Positions 53,787 to 63,526 of a stretch of DNA of 64,000 bases are shown here, piece after piece (positions within the stretch are counted from its first letter, which is position 1; each line of letters starts with the position of its first letter). Both the position numbers and the translations under genes were made by a program. Source of the stretch: Ruegeria profundi. GTDB lineage: Bacteria; Pseudomonadota; Alphaproteobacteria; Rhodobacterales; Rhodobacteraceae. The DNA is taken from NCBI RefSeq assembly GCF_001507545.1, contig NZ_LQBP01000001.1, forward strand, positions 434,001-498,000. The letters are read 5' to 3'. Under the pieces are notes generated by a model. The model was not told the DNA's origin. It saw only the letters and a list, made by a program, of their open reading frames with translations, and made no database searches.

Positions 53787-54911
53787 TCAGAATTGCCAGA
53801 GCGCGCCCAGAACCCAGGCTTCGTTCCTATCGAAATCAACCGTGTCGTCGAAATCATGGTTCCGATACTTCAGGTATGCATCCGTGTTAATGCTATCGAT
53901 CCGTTGAACCACGGCAATGCCCCAGGACTTGGTGCTTGACCCTTCGCTGTCGAAATCCGACCCGTCAAAATAGTCGATGCCTATTCCTGTTTTCCCCCAG
54001 GGTATCCAGTCGCCTTCATAGGCCAGCTTGGTGTACCAATAGTCCGGATCGCTAGCACCCTCGGCTGAGTCGTCTCGCGTGCCAAGAGCGGCCGTAAAAC
54101 TCAGCCCATTGGGCAGCAGCACCGAACCAGACGCGATCGTGTCTTTGCGCTCACCGGAACTGTCGTCGAAATCACGCACCGCGTATGCCACGCTTGCGGC
54201 AAATTCCACGCCGTTCGCAAACGTGTTGCCGTAAGAAATCGCGATGTCGTAGTAGTCGTCGTCATCGCTGCTGGACAGGATGTTTTGTCCGTAAGCGATC
54301 GAGGCAGAAAAGCCATTGAGATCAGGCGTGTCATAACGGATACGCCCGCGCCGGGCCCCATCAAAGTTATCGGCTGAGTCCCCGACGGTGATATCGCTTA
54401 GGATACCGTCCGATCCGCGATAGAAAAAAGCGCCATTTTCATCGTTTGTGAAGGAATACAAAGCTGTTCCGACATAAGAAAGATCGGTTTCGGCAGCCCC
54501 GTCCGAGGCCATGCTGCCCTGACCGGCGGAAAACTTGCCGTACCCACCTTCAAGTGAGAAATCGACATGCCGGATGTCCTCTCGTGACCACCCTTCCGTG
54601 TTGGTTCCATCCTGGTTGGCTGTTGCGGTGCTTGGCAGGCCCAAACCAGTTTCAAAACGAAACATAAACTCGTTACTGCCATAAGGCTGCATCAAGCGCA
54701 GACCTACGCGGCTGTTGGACATGTCATTGTCGAGCAGCCGTGTCTCGGTCTCTTCGCCGTCGTCAACGGACACAATCACCGGGTCAAATTGCCCATAAAG
54801 CAGAACATAGCCACCACTGTTGTTTTCGTACTTCAGTTCCGCCATTGCCGGTATGGCCGTTGTCGCGGCTAAAATCGCCGCTGTTGAAAGCCATTTAAAC
54901 TGTTTGGTCAT
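53787..54911 (-). CDS. Outer-membrane porin
   Basis: Beta-barrel porin of 374 residues. Signal peptide about 1-25 (LSTAAILAATTAIPAMA), then alternating amphipathic strands typical of Rhodobacter-type porins (YGQFDPVIVSVD, LRLMQPYGSNEFMFRFETGLGL, FSAGQGSMASDG), an acidic eyelet-like region, and a terminal strand ending in aromatic Phe (WVLGALWQF), the BAM signal. ATG at 54911 has AAGGTGAG upstream; a GTG nine bases earlier is possible. Selectivity cannot be inferred. Same strand as nnrDE but no operon evidence. Confidence 0.9.
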   Translation of the reverse strand: MTKQFKWLSTAAILAATTAIPAMAELKYENNSGGYVLLYGQFDPVIVSVDDGEETETRLLDNDMSNSRVGLRLMQPYGSNEFMFRFETGLGLPSTATANQDGTNTEGWSREDIRHVDFSLEGGYGKFSAGQGSMASDGAAETDLSYVGTALYSFTNDENGAFFYRGSDGILSDITVGDSADNFDGARRGRIRYDTPDLNGFSASIAYGQNILSSSDDDDYYDIAISYGNTFANGVEFAASVAYAVRDFDDSSGERKDTIASGSVLLPNGLSFTAALGTRDDSAEGASDPDYWYTKLAYEGDWIPWGKTGIGIDYFDGSDFDSEGSSTKSWGIAVVQRIDSINTDAYLKYRNHDFDDTVDFDRNEAWVLGALWQF

Positions 54912-55206
54912 TTCGCTCACCTTTACTATCCCTGCCTTTCACAATCTCCGCGCGCGGTGATCCCGCCACCAGATCGGCAGCCCTCTGCGCGAGCTTGCCA
55001 ATCCCGCTCACCTGTCCTTCAGAGCGCATAGCTGTTTAAAATTTTTTAAAGAACTACCGCGAATTACACTGTGGACAGAAGCCAAACCCCGTGAAATTTT
55101 GCGCCCAGTCATAACGCATAGCAAATGCTCCTTCTTTTTGCTTGGCGACGCTGTCGGCTGAATGCCGCCGAAAACAAAACGGATCAGCCATATCCCGCTT
55201 AGACAA
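54912..55206 (-). other. Porin upstream region
   Basis: Nearly 300 bases without a gene between nnrDE and the porin gene. It includes an AT-rich run around 55032-55050 (TTTAAAATTTTTTAAAG) that could belong to the porin promoter. I see no well-formed hairpin or known operator. Confidence 0.4.
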
Positions 55207-56787
55207 TCAAAAATTCAAACTCTTTAGAACCAACGGCAGTTGCTCGGGCAAGTCTTCAGCGATCAATCCCGGACCGAATATGCGCGCGCATTCGACATGC
55301 AGCCAGGCCGCGACCCCTGCCGCTTGCATCGGGGTCAGTCCTCGCGCAAGCAATCCGGTGACGAAACCCGCCAACACATCCCCGGCCCCAGCCGTTGCCA
55401 ACCAAGGGGCTGTACGCGCATAGAGCGCCGCATTGATTGCACATTGTCCGTCTGGCGCAGCAATCACAGTATCCGGCCCCTTGAAAAGAATGACACAGCC
55501 CGCCCGCATCGCGGCTTCCTGCGTAGCGTCGACCTTGGAAAACGCCGGGCCTTTTTCGGGCATGGCTGTCAATTTCTCGGCAATATCTGGGAACAAACGC
55601 GCGAATTCGCCCGCATGCGGGGTAAGAACACAATTCTCATGCAAATTCGTAAAAAGGACCGAGGGGTCATCGGCAAATGGCGTCAATGCATCCGCGTCCA
55701 ACACTGTTGCACGTTTGGCCTGCAAGGTCGCGGGCACCAAATCACGCGCACGCTCAACCCCCAATCCGGGACCAAGACACACAGCATTCAGCCGCTCGTC
55801 CTGCAACACTTCCGACAGGTGATCCGCGCCCTCAACCCGTTTTAACATGATGGCGGTCACCTGCGAAGCAACCTCCATCTGGGCCGCTGGTGGCACACCC
55901 AGTGTCACCAGCCCCGCACCGATACGGAGCGCCCCGCGCGCCGCCAGCCGGGCCGCACCGGTTTTGCCTGCACCACCGCTCAGGATCAGCGCGTGCCCGT
56001 ACGAGTACTTGTGGGTCTGAGTTGTTTTGCCGACCGACTGCGGAACGCCCTGCGCAAGCTCCACTATTGGCCCTTCGGCCCTTTCATTCCAAATCTCATC
56101 CAGCCCGATCGGCTTTACAAGCAGTCGGCCCGACTTTTCGGCACCGCAATTGAGGTAATGGCCCCGCTTGGCGCTATGAAACGCGACTGTCAGATCAGCC
56201 CCCGAGTAGGTGCCGAGTGACTTGCCGCTATCCGCACACAGGCCCGAGGGCGTGTCGATTGCAACAACCCTGACCGCTTTTCGCAAGATCAATGCGTCAA
56301 GTGACTGCAACACCTGTGCCAGCACTCCCTCAATGCGCCGCACCAAACCGGTTCCAAAAATCGCGTCAATGATCAAGTCCGGTTCTGCAATACCGCCAAG
56401 CGCATCTTTTGCTGTCAGATCGCCGACAGGCCCCAACTGCCTCCATTTCTCGTAATTCACGCGCGCGTCCGGTGGCAGCTTGTCTGGGTCACCGAATAAG
56501 AAAACCTTAACCGTCCATCCCTGCGCCTTCAGCAGACGCGCCACAACTAACCCGTCACCCCCGTTGTTACCCGGTCCGCACAAAACGACAGCGCCAAAAG
56601 AGCCCTTTGCCTTTTGCCCCGACGCGTTACTGACCCCGATCTTGCCCAGCTCTGGCCATTCCTCGAGAATCGCATCGACAACGCCCTGCCCTGCGCACTC
56701 CATCAGTTGCAGCCCCGTCACAGCACCCGAGTCAATCGCGGCCCCTTCGATTGCTTTCATCTGCCCGGCTGTCAGTAGTCTTGTCAT
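55207..56787 (-). CDS. nnrDE: Bifunctional NAD(P)H-hydrate epimerase / ADP-dependent dehydratase
   Basis: Repairs damaged NAD(P)H: one domain epimerises the hydrate, the other removes water with ADP. The 526-residue fusion has the YjeF-N domain (about 1-215, GPGNNGGDGLVVARLL, DAIFGTGL) and the YjeF-C kinase-like domain (about 235-520, HKYSYGHALILSGGAGKTGAA, VCLGPGLG, NCVLTPHAGEFARLF, LATAGAGDVLAGF with the catalytic Asp). This is the usual alphaproteobacterial fusion. Upstream of glnB on the opposite strand, with a 171-base divergent gap; no shared role. Confidence 0.96.
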   Translation of the reverse strand: MTRLLTAGQMKAIEGAAIDSGAVTGLQLMECAGQGVVDAILEEWPELGKIGVSNASGQKAKGSFGAVVLCGPGNNGGDGLVVARLLKAQGWTVKVFLFGDPDKLPPDARVNYEKWRQLGPVGDLTAKDALGGIAEPDLIIDAIFGTGLVRRIEGVLAQVLQSLDALILRKAVRVVAIDTPSGLCADSGKSLGTYSGADLTVAFHSAKRGHYLNCGAEKSGRLLVKPIGLDEIWNERAEGPIVELAQGVPQSVGKTTQTHKYSYGHALILSGGAGKTGAARLAARGALRIGAGLVTLGVPPAAQMEVASQVTAIMLKRVEGADHLSEVLQDERLNAVCLGPGLGVERARDLVPATLQAKRATVLDADALTPFADDPSVLFTNLHENCVLTPHAGEFARLFPDIAEKLTAMPEKGPAFSKVDATQEAAMRAGCVILFKGPDTVIAAPDGQCAINAALYARTAPWLATAGAGDVLAGFVTGLLARGLTPMQAAGVAAWLHVECARIFGPGLIAEDLPEQLPLVLKSLNF

Positions 56788-56817
56788 TCCAAACCCCCCA
56801 AAGCGATTCCATTGTGA

Positions 56818-57297
<480 letters not shown>

Positions 57298-57329
57298 TCG
57301 AACACACCTAAACCAGAGGAATAGTGAGT

Positions 57330-58736
57330 ATGAGCAAGGACGCAGTTCTTCAGCTGATCAAAGAAGAAGACGCCGAATACGTCGATATCCGCTTTACCGA
57401 CCCGCGCGGCAAGCTTCAGCACGTCACCATCATGGCCGATCAGGTCGACGAAGACTTTCTGGAAGAAGGCTTTATGTTCGACGGATCGTCCATCGCGGGC
57501 TGGAAATCGATCGAAGCATCGGACATGAAACTGATGCCGGACACCGCAAGCGCCTATGTCGATCCGTTTTATGCAGAGAAAACAATCTGCATTCATTGCT
57601 CGGTTGTTGAGCCTGACACTGGTGAAGCCTACGAGCGTGACCCGCGCGGAACCGCACAGAAAGCCGAAGCCTACCTGAAGTCGTCTGGTATCGGCGATGC
57701 GGCCTTCTTTGGCCCCGAGGCAGAATTCTTCCTGTTCGACGATGTTCGTTTTTCGAATTCTATCAACAAAGTATCCTACGAAGTTGATGCAACCGACGCA
57801 TCGTGGAACACCGACACCGAATACGAAATGGGCAACATGGGCCACCGTCCGGGCGTGAAAGGCGGGTATTTCCCTGTAAACCCCATCGATGAAAGCCAGG
57901 ACCTGCGTTCGGAAATGCTGTCGACCATGAAGCGCCTGGGCATGAAGGTCGACAAGCACCACCACGAAGTGGCCTCGTGCCAGCATGAGTTGGGCTTGAT
58001 CTTTGACAGCCTGACCAAGCAAGCCGATGAACTGCAAAAGTACAAGTATGTCATCCACAATGTCGCGCATGCTTACGGCAAATCGGCCACCTTCATGCCG
58101 AAGCCGATTGCCGGTGACAACGGCACTGGCATGCACGTGAACATGTCGATCTGGAAAGACGGCAAGCCGCTGTTTGCGGGCGACAAATACGCCGATCTGT
58201 CGGACGAAGCGCTGTGGTTTATTGGTGGTGTCCTCAAGCACGCCAAGACCCTGAACGCCTTCACCAACCCATCCACCAACAGCTACAAACGCCTGATCCC
58301 GGGCTTTGAAGCTCCGGTTCTGCGTGCATACTCTGCCCGCAACCGTTCGGGTTGTGTCCGTATTCCGTGGACCGAAAGCCCGAAAGCCAAACGCGTTGAG
58401 GCCCGCTTCCCCGATCCGGCCGCAAACCCCTACCTGGCATTTGCTGCCCTGCTGATGGCCGGTCTTGACGGCATCAAGAACAAGATCGATCCGGGCGAAG
58501 CGATGGACAAGAACCTGTACGATCTGCCTGCCGAGGAACTGGCCGACATCCCGACCGTTTGCGGCTCGCTGCGTGAGGCTCTGGAAGCTCTGGCAGCCGA
58601 TCACGACTTCCTGCTGCAGGGCGACGTGTTCACCAAGGACCAGATCGACGGCTACATTGCGCTGAAGATGGAAGAGGTCGAAACCTACGAGCACACACCG
58701 CACCCGGTTGAATACGGCATGTACTACAGCTGCTAA
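57330..58736 (+). CDS. glnA: Glutamine synthetase type I
   Basis: Makes glutamine from glutamate and ammonia; dodecamer of 468-residue subunits. Motifs: [31 protein letters not shown], the metal-binding [12 protein letters not shown], the ammonia-site [21 protein letters not shown], and the adenylylation Tyr in [11 protein letters not shown]. The ATG at 57330 is preferred over a GTG six bases upstream; CAGAGGA precedes. Second gene after glnB; a terminator follows. Confidence 0.98.
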   Translation: MSKDAVLQLIKEEDAEYVDIRFTDPRGKLQHVTIMADQVDEDFLEEGFMFDGSSIAGWKSIEASDMKLMPDTASAYVDPFYAEKTICIHCSVVEPDTGEAYERDPRGTAQKAEAYLKSSGIGDAAFFGPEAEFFLFDDVRFSNSINKVSYEVDATDASWNTDTEYEMGNMGHRPGVKGGYFPVNPIDESQDLRSEMLSTMKRLGMKVDKHHHEVASCQHELGLIFDSLTKQADELQKYKYVIHNVAHAYGKSATFMPKPIAGDNGTGMHVNMSIWKDGKPLFAGDKYADLSDEALWFIGGVLKHAKTLNAFTNPSTNSYKRLIPGFEAPVLRAYSARNRSGCVRIPWTESPKAKRVEARFPDPAANPYLAFAALLMAGLDGIKNKIDPGEAMDKNLYDLPAEELADIPTVCGSLREALEALAADHDFLLQGDVFTKDQIDGYIALKMEEVETYEHTPHPVEYGMYYSC

Positions 58737-58757
58737 TTAGGCTTTTGCAGAAAAAAT

Positions 58758-58787
58758 AGGGCGTCCCTTATGGGGCGCCTTTTTTTG
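58758..58787 (+). terminator. Terminator of glnBA
   Basis: AGGGCGTCCC (58758-58767), loop TTAT, GGGGCGCCT (58772-58780; one G-T pair), then a seven-base T-run. Confidence 0.88.
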
Positions 58788-58947
58788 TTCAGGCACTTTC
58801 ATTACAAACCAGAGCCCTCTGGTTTAGGGCGAACCGAAAATAGACACGTTGCACGCAAGAAGCACCCGCCTGCGCATTTTACTTCTGTGTATTAACCAAG
58901 GCGGCTATCCTTTACAAAGTTGTCTTTTGAACAAAAGTGAGTGTTTC

Positions 58948-59745
58948 ATGAAACTCTTCCTTGGTTGTACTGCAGCTTTAATCATTTCTGTCGCCTCGAC
59001 CGGTTTCGCGGCATCCTGTGGGAATACAAGCGCGGGGTTCGAAACCTGGAAGCAAAGCTTCGCGAAACAGGCCAGAAAAGCCGGTGTAAAGAAAAAGGGG
59101 CTTCAAGCTCTTGCGCAGACTCAATACGCCAGCCGCACGATCACGGCAGATCGGAACCAGAAAAGCTTTAAATACTCGCTGGACAAATTCATGCAAATCC
59201 GCGGCGCAGACACCATCGTTGCACAGGGGCGCAAGCGCAAAGCCCGCAACCCGGACTTTTACGCGGCGCTTGAAAGACAATACGGCGTCCCCAGCGGCGT
59301 GCTGATCGCGATCCACGGAATGGAAACGGGGTTCGGAAATTTCATGGGCGACAGCCAGGTTGTCTCTGCGATCACGACGCTGGCCTATGATTGCCGCCGG
59401 TCCGAGTTCTTTATTCCCCACGCCATCGGTGCACTGAAACTGATCGATCAAGGCAGCATTACGACCGCAACCAAGGGTGCCAAGCATGGTGAATTGGGGC
59501 ACACGCAGTTCCTGCCGGGCAATGCTCTGACCTATGGGGTCGATGCGACCGGCGACGGCCGTGTCGATTTCTACAACATGACGGACGCGCTGGCCTCGAC
59601 CGCCAACTTTCTGCGTCAAAAGGGTTGGAAACCTGGGCGCGGCTATCAGCCTGGCCAACCAAATTTCGCGGTGATTGAACAGTGGAACGCCGCCACCGTT
59701 TATCAGCAATCCATCGCGATTATGGCCGCTCGAATCGATGGCTAA
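58948..59745 (+). CDS. Lytic murein transglycosylase (MltB-like)
   Basis: Secreted peptidoglycan lyase of 265 residues in the MltB family. A signal peptide (about 1-21, ending GFA) without lipobox, then the SLT_2 domain: FMQIRGADTIV-like start, catalytic Glu in AIHGMETGFGNFMG, SAITTLAYDCRR, and the GHTQFLPGNALTYGVDATGDGRVDFYNMTDALASTANFLRQKGW region, which is typical of the family (shown here in part). Shorter than E. coli MltB and without the membrane lipid, so it is probably soluble. Lies 200 bases after the glnA terminator as its own unit. Confidence 0.9.
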   Translation: MKLFLGCTAALIISVASTGFAASCGNTSAGFETWKQSFAKQARKAGVKKKGLQALAQTQYASRTITADRNQKSFKYSLDKFMQIRGADTIVAQGRKRKARNPDFYAALERQYGVPSGVLIAIHGMETGFGNFMGDSQVVSAITTLAYDCRRSEFFIPHAIGALKLIDQGSITTATKGAKHGELGHTQFLPGNALTYGVDATGDGRVDFYNMTDALASTANFLRQKGWKPGRGYQPGQPNFAVIEQWNAATVYQQSIAIMAARIDG

Positions 59746-59944
59746 GACGCGCCATGAAGCTGGCCCAACTCTTCCCATTGCGGCCACATTTTTGCCACAG
59801 ACATTAAGTGGTCGCTAAAATGTCTAAGTTTCCAAAGAGTAATCAATCCTAACGATTAGTCATTTTTTTCCATTCTTGCCAAAATCTGCCCCATATCCGT
59901 TGGTACCGTAGTTGCTGAAACGGGATGCGACAAAGGAATGCGCG

Positions 59945-60856
59945 GTGAAACCGAAGCACAGCTATCACGGTGGTCTGCAGTTCAACGGTGAAGCCGAAGG
60001 CGCAATCGAGCGTTTTGGAAGAATTGTTGCCGCGACGCTGGAAGACTACGGCCACCTGATTGAACGCAAGTCGGTCCTGAGTTCAACCGAGGCCAGCATC
60101 GTATCCAGCCAATACCTCGTGTCCCTGACCCTGGATGTTCAGCAGCCTGCAAAAGAAGACCGGTTCGAGCGCATGGACCGTGCCGCCGGCCTAAAGACGG
60201 CGGAAAGACCGACCACAGTCCTTCCGGAAAACCGTTTGACGATCACCATCACGCCTGTGTCCGCGTTGCTGGATGACAGCGAAATCTCTGAACTTATGCT
60301 GGTGGTCATCCTGTACCGGATGGTCGATATCTGCGCGACGCAGCGGGTCGAGTGGTTGTCGCCCAACACAGTCTTGACCGTCGAACAATTTATGAGCGCT
60401 TTTAATACACTGACCCCCTCGAAACCTCGAAAAAGAAAACAGATCTTTGAGGCAGTGACAGGTCCGTTCGCGGGGCTGGACATTGCGGAAGAAGACTTGG
60501 ACGAGCCACAAAAAAAGGCGCTGTCACCAGCAGCCCGGCCGATCCAGCTGTCGGATGAGCAATTGCTTAGCATTGCTTTTCGGACAGAACCCATCGAGCA
60601 GCCTACTGATGGGAACGAAGACACGCCCCCCCTCAACCACGAGCACCCCAGCGATATCCTGCGACTGACCAGTTGGGGATTAACCGGGGCCGTGGCCAGC
60701 GTGTCCGTTCCAATCGCGGTCTCTCTGGCCGCCGTAAACCTGATCAAAGGCGAAGACTTCCGCCTGAACACGCAGGTTCTAGCCTACACCGTCGCTATCT
60801 CCGCTATCAGCACAAGCGGGGCAATCGCCGGTGTCGCGAACGCGTTGGGCATGTAG
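59945..60856 (+). CDS. Hypothetical protein with C-terminal transmembrane helices
   Basis: A 303-residue protein I do not recognise. The body (about 1-240) is soluble, with TLEDYGHLIERKSVLSSTEAS and a helical/beta mix; two hydrophobic stretches near the end (about 243-265 and 276-298, VASVSVPIAVSLAAVN and LAYTVAISAISTSGAIAGV) are likely transmembrane helices. The GTG start at 59945 is favoured, with AAAGGA upstream; a TTG 33 bases earlier is alternative. Alone on its strand between MltB-like and DUF3445 genes. Could be a membrane-associated scaffold; no function proposed. Confidence 0.65.
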   Translation: MKPKHSYHGGLQFNGEAEGAIERFGRIVAATLEDYGHLIERKSVLSSTEASIVSSQYLVSLTLDVQQPAKEDRFERMDRAAGLKTAERPTTVLPENRLTITITPVSALLDDSEISELMLVVILYRMVDICATQRVEWLSPNTVLTVEQFMSAFNTLTPSKPRKRKQIFEAVTGPFAGLDIAEEDLDEPQKKALSPAARPIQLSDEQLLSIAFRTEPIEQPTDGNEDTPPLNHEHPSDILRLTSWGLTGAVASVSVPIAVSLAAVNLIKGEDFRLNTQVLAYTVAISAISTSGAIAGVANALGM

Positions 60857-60883
60857 CACTAACCTAAAGACCCTCCTAGGAGG

Positions 60884-60906
60884 CCCCGCCATCAGGCGGG
60901 GTTTTC
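60884..60906 (+). terminator. Terminator after the hypothetical membrane gene
   Basis: CCCCGCC (60884-60890), loop ATCA, GGCGGGG (60895-60901), then TTTTCC. It overlaps the last codons of the convergent DUF3445 gene. Confidence 0.8.
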
Positions 60907-61632
60907 CATTTTGCGCAGGCGGTCCGCCAGCAGGACATATGTGTGGATCGAAAAGACAACCGCGCGTGTTTGCGGCAAACGCAACAAGGTCTGACGTTCA
61001 CTGCGCAAAAATCGTGCAGCTTCGGGATCCATGATGTGACGCGGCTCGGTTGCACTGCGGGGTTGGTACAGCTCTGCATCCGCGTACCATAAGGCGTTGA
61101 ACCGCCACAGCGGTCGCCCTGGCTGTATTCCGTCGAACAGGCGTTGAACCCGACGCGCGATGTTCGCGTCATAGCTGGCGACCGGAATGTGAATATCGAC
61201 CAACGGGCGCATGAACTTTTCCGACAAGCGCCAACTAGCCGGGAAACACAGGATCGCCCCTGTCAGAACATGTTCATCCCCACGTTTTTGCAGGATGCAG
61301 AAATCCTCTTGCACCAAACGACAGAGCGTCTCCAACGGGCGTGTCCGGTCGATTTCGACAATCTGACCATCAGGGCGCGTCGCATGATCCAAGCAGCCCG
61401 GATAGGCGTGATGCAAGACCAGGTTCAAAAGCTCTTGCGCTGCAGGTTCCGCGCTGTGGTCAAGCGCCAGAACGTCATCCCGCCGTTCGTCCAACAACGC
61501 CGCGCGTCTTTGCATCTGGGCAGAAAACGCATCGTCAAACTGCAACCAGTCATCCATGGCAAGCGGCTGGATACCCGGCAGGGGTCGTGGTGTCAGCGGA
61601 TCATAAGGAATTGAGGTCTGAAGGATCGTCAT
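60892..61632 (-). CDS. DUF3445 / heme-dependent oxidative N-demethylase family protein
   Basis: A 246-residue protein of the DUF3445 family, whose studied member HODM is a heme- and flavin-dependent enzyme that removes methyl groups from dimethylamine. Segments WLQFDDAFSAQMQRRAALL, QEDFCILQK, AILCFPASWRLSEKFMRPLVDIHIPV and LWRFNALWYADAELYQP are family-like. It is divergent from dddP (123-base gap). Loss of methylated compounds would fit a DMSP-using marine bacterium, but the substrate here is not known. Its start has GGGAG directly before the ATG. Confidence 0.82.
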   Translation of the reverse strand: MTILQTSIPYDPLTPRPLPGIQPLAMDDWLQFDDAFSAQMQRRAALLDERRDDVLALDHSAEPAAQELLNLVLHHAYPGCLDHATRPDGQIVEIDRTRPLETLCRLVQEDFCILQKRGDEHVLTGAILCFPASWRLSEKFMRPLVDIHIPVASYDANIARRVQRLFDGIQPGRPLWRFNALWYADAELYQPRSATEPRHIMDPEAARFLRSERQTLLRLPQTRAVVFSIHTYVLLADRLRKMENPA

Positions 61633-61755
61633 CTCCCTGACCTAACATCTGTTTCTGGGCTTGTCGGTCAAAAAGCGACGGCTGAACCGTCGCAAACTTT
61701 CAAGACTGTGCGGAAATGACCCCTCAGGCTTCATACTCAGGCAGGGAGGCCCACC

Positions 61756-63099
61756 ATGAACCAGCACTACCGCGATACCCGCAAGATTGACCCTTCAAAA
61801 GGCGCGACACTTGGCGACGGCACCCCGAACCAGAATGACCGGATCGAGATTGGCCCGACGCAACTGGCCTTTGCGGAATGGGAGGCCGCCGGCCTGACCC
61901 TGCCTAACCTTGCTCAGATGCGCGAATATCGGTGGAAACGCCTGACCAAGGCCATTGTCGATCGCGGCTATGGCGGGCTGCTGATGTTCGATCCGCTCAA
62001 CATCCGCTACGCCACCGACAGCACCAACATGCAGCTTTGGAACACGCACAACCCTTTCCGCGCCGTTCTTTTGTCTGCCGATGGCTACATGGTGATCTGG
62101 GACTACAAGAACTCGCCCTTCCTGTCGAAATTCAACCCGCTGGTGCGTGAACAGCGCTCGGGCGCGGACCTGTTCTACTTTGATCGGGGCGACAAGGTCG
62201 ATGTTGCGGCTGACGTATTTTCAAACGAAGTCCGCGTGCTGATCGACGAACATGGCGGCGGCAATAAACGTCTGGCCGTGGACAAGATCATGCTGCACGG
62301 GTTGCGCGCGCTTGAGGCGCAGGGATTCGAAATCATGGAGGGCGAAGAGGTCACCGAAAAGACCCGTGCGATCAAAGGCCCGGATGAGATTCTGGCCATG
62401 CGCTGCGCCAATCATGCCTGTGAAACAGCCGTTGCGGCGATGGAGAACTTCGCACGAGCCAATGTGGGTGACGGTAAGACCTCTGAGGATGATATCTGGG
62501 CCGTTCTGCATGCCGAAAACATCCGGCGCGGCGGGGAATGGATCGAAACCCGTCTGCTCGCCTCGGGCCAGAGGACCAATCCTTGGTTTCAGGAATGCGG
62601 GCCACGGATCACGCAAAAGAATGAAATCATCGCCTTCGACACCGATCTGATCGGGTCTTACGGCATATGCATCGACATCTCACGCACTTGGTGGATCGGG
62701 GACGAGAAACCCCGCCCTGACATGATATATGCCATGCAGCACGCGCATGAGCATATCATGACCAATATGGAAATGCTGAAGCCCGGCGTCATGATCCCCG
62801 AACTTACTGAAAACGCGCATAAACTGGACGACAAGTATCAGGCGCAGAAATACGGCTGCCTGATGCATGGGGTTGGCCTGTGTGATGAATGGCCGCTGGT
62901 CGCCTACCCGGACAAAGCGGTTGCGGGCTCATACGACTATCCGCTTGAGCCCGGCATGGTTCTATGTGTCGAAGCCGCCGTTGGTGAGGTTGGGGGCGAC
63001 TTTTCAATCAAGCTGGAAGATCAGGTTTTGATCACCGAGGATGGGTACGAAAATCTTAGCACCTACCCGTTCGATCCACAGCTTATGGGCCTTGCGTAA
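61756..63099 (+). CDS. dddP: DMSP lyase DddP (M24 metallopeptidase-like)
   Basis: Cleaves dimethylsulfoniopropionate to dimethyl sulfide and acrylate in marine bacteria. The 447-residue protein matches DddP in length, and all six metal ligands known from the Ruegeria lacuscaerulensis enzyme are at the same numbers: D295, D297, D307, H371, E406, E421. Other family words: KIDPSKGATLGDG, MREYRWKRLTKAIV, SFNPL-like SKFNPLVRE, MQLWNTHNPFRAVLL, and the C-terminal SIKLEDQVLITEDGYENLSTYPFDP. GAGG precedes the ATG. It is a creatinase-fold enzyme, not a peptidase. Divergent from a DUF3445 gene. Confidence 0.97.
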   Translation: MNQHYRDTRKIDPSKGATLGDGTPNQNDRIEIGPTQLAFAEWEAAGLTLPNLAQMREYRWKRLTKAIVDRGYGGLLMFDPLNIRYATDSTNMQLWNTHNPFRAVLLSADGYMVIWDYKNSPFLSKFNPLVREQRSGADLFYFDRGDKVDVAADVFSNEVRVLIDEHGGGNKRLAVDKIMLHGLRALEAQGFEIMEGEEVTEKTRAIKGPDEILAMRCANHACETAVAAMENFARANVGDGKTSEDDIWAVLHAENIRRGGEWIETRLLASGQRTNPWFQECGPRITQKNEIIAFDTDLIGSYGICIDISRTWWIGDEKPRPDMIYAMQHAHEHIMTNMEMLKPGVMIPELTENAHKLDDKYQAQKYGCLMHGVGLCDEWPLVAYPDKAVAGSYDYPLEPGMVLCVEAAVGEVGGDFSIKLEDQVLITEDGYENLSTYPFDPQLMGLA

Positions 63100-63103
63100 A
63101 AAC

Positions 63104-63295
63104 CTAGTCTGGCCAGGTTGAGCGCCGGACATTGCCATGCCAGTCCTCGGATGGGATGGCAGCTTCGGTGATTGCGGGCGAGTCCGGCTTCCAGTTTTGC
63201 CCCAGTGTAAATCCCAGAACGCCGGTCAAGGCGATGACGATCAATAGACCGGGGTGGATTACTGCTTTTTGCGAAGAAGATGCGGTAAGTGCCAT
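63104..63295 (-). CDS. Small single-pass membrane protein
   Basis: A 63-residue protein with one transmembrane helix (about 14-32, PGLLIVIALTGVLGFTLG) and a short, acidic, Trp-containing tail (EDWHGNVRRSTWPD). A perfect AGGAGG stands five bases before the ATG, which supports real translation. It lies on the opposite strand just past dddP, convergent with it by four bases. No family recognised; related small proteins may exist in Roseobacters. Confidence 0.65.
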   Translation of the reverse strand: MALTASSSQKAVIHPGLLIVIALTGVLGFTLGQNWKPDSPAITEAAIPSEDWHGNVRRSTWPD

Positions 63296-63526
63296 GTCTG
63301 CCTCCTGGGCTGAGTATCTGATAACCGCAAGATGGGCATTCGCCTAAAATAAACAAAACGAATATTTGATGGGTCACTAATCACTATTCATGATATTTTA
63401 TACGACCGCCCAGCATCCGGGCTTCGAATGCGTTCCTCACCTTCCCGTGACGCGTCTTACATTGGGGTTGAGCGTCCAGACCGAAGCACACAGTATAAGT
63501 GTCAACCCGATACGTAAGGAAGTCTC

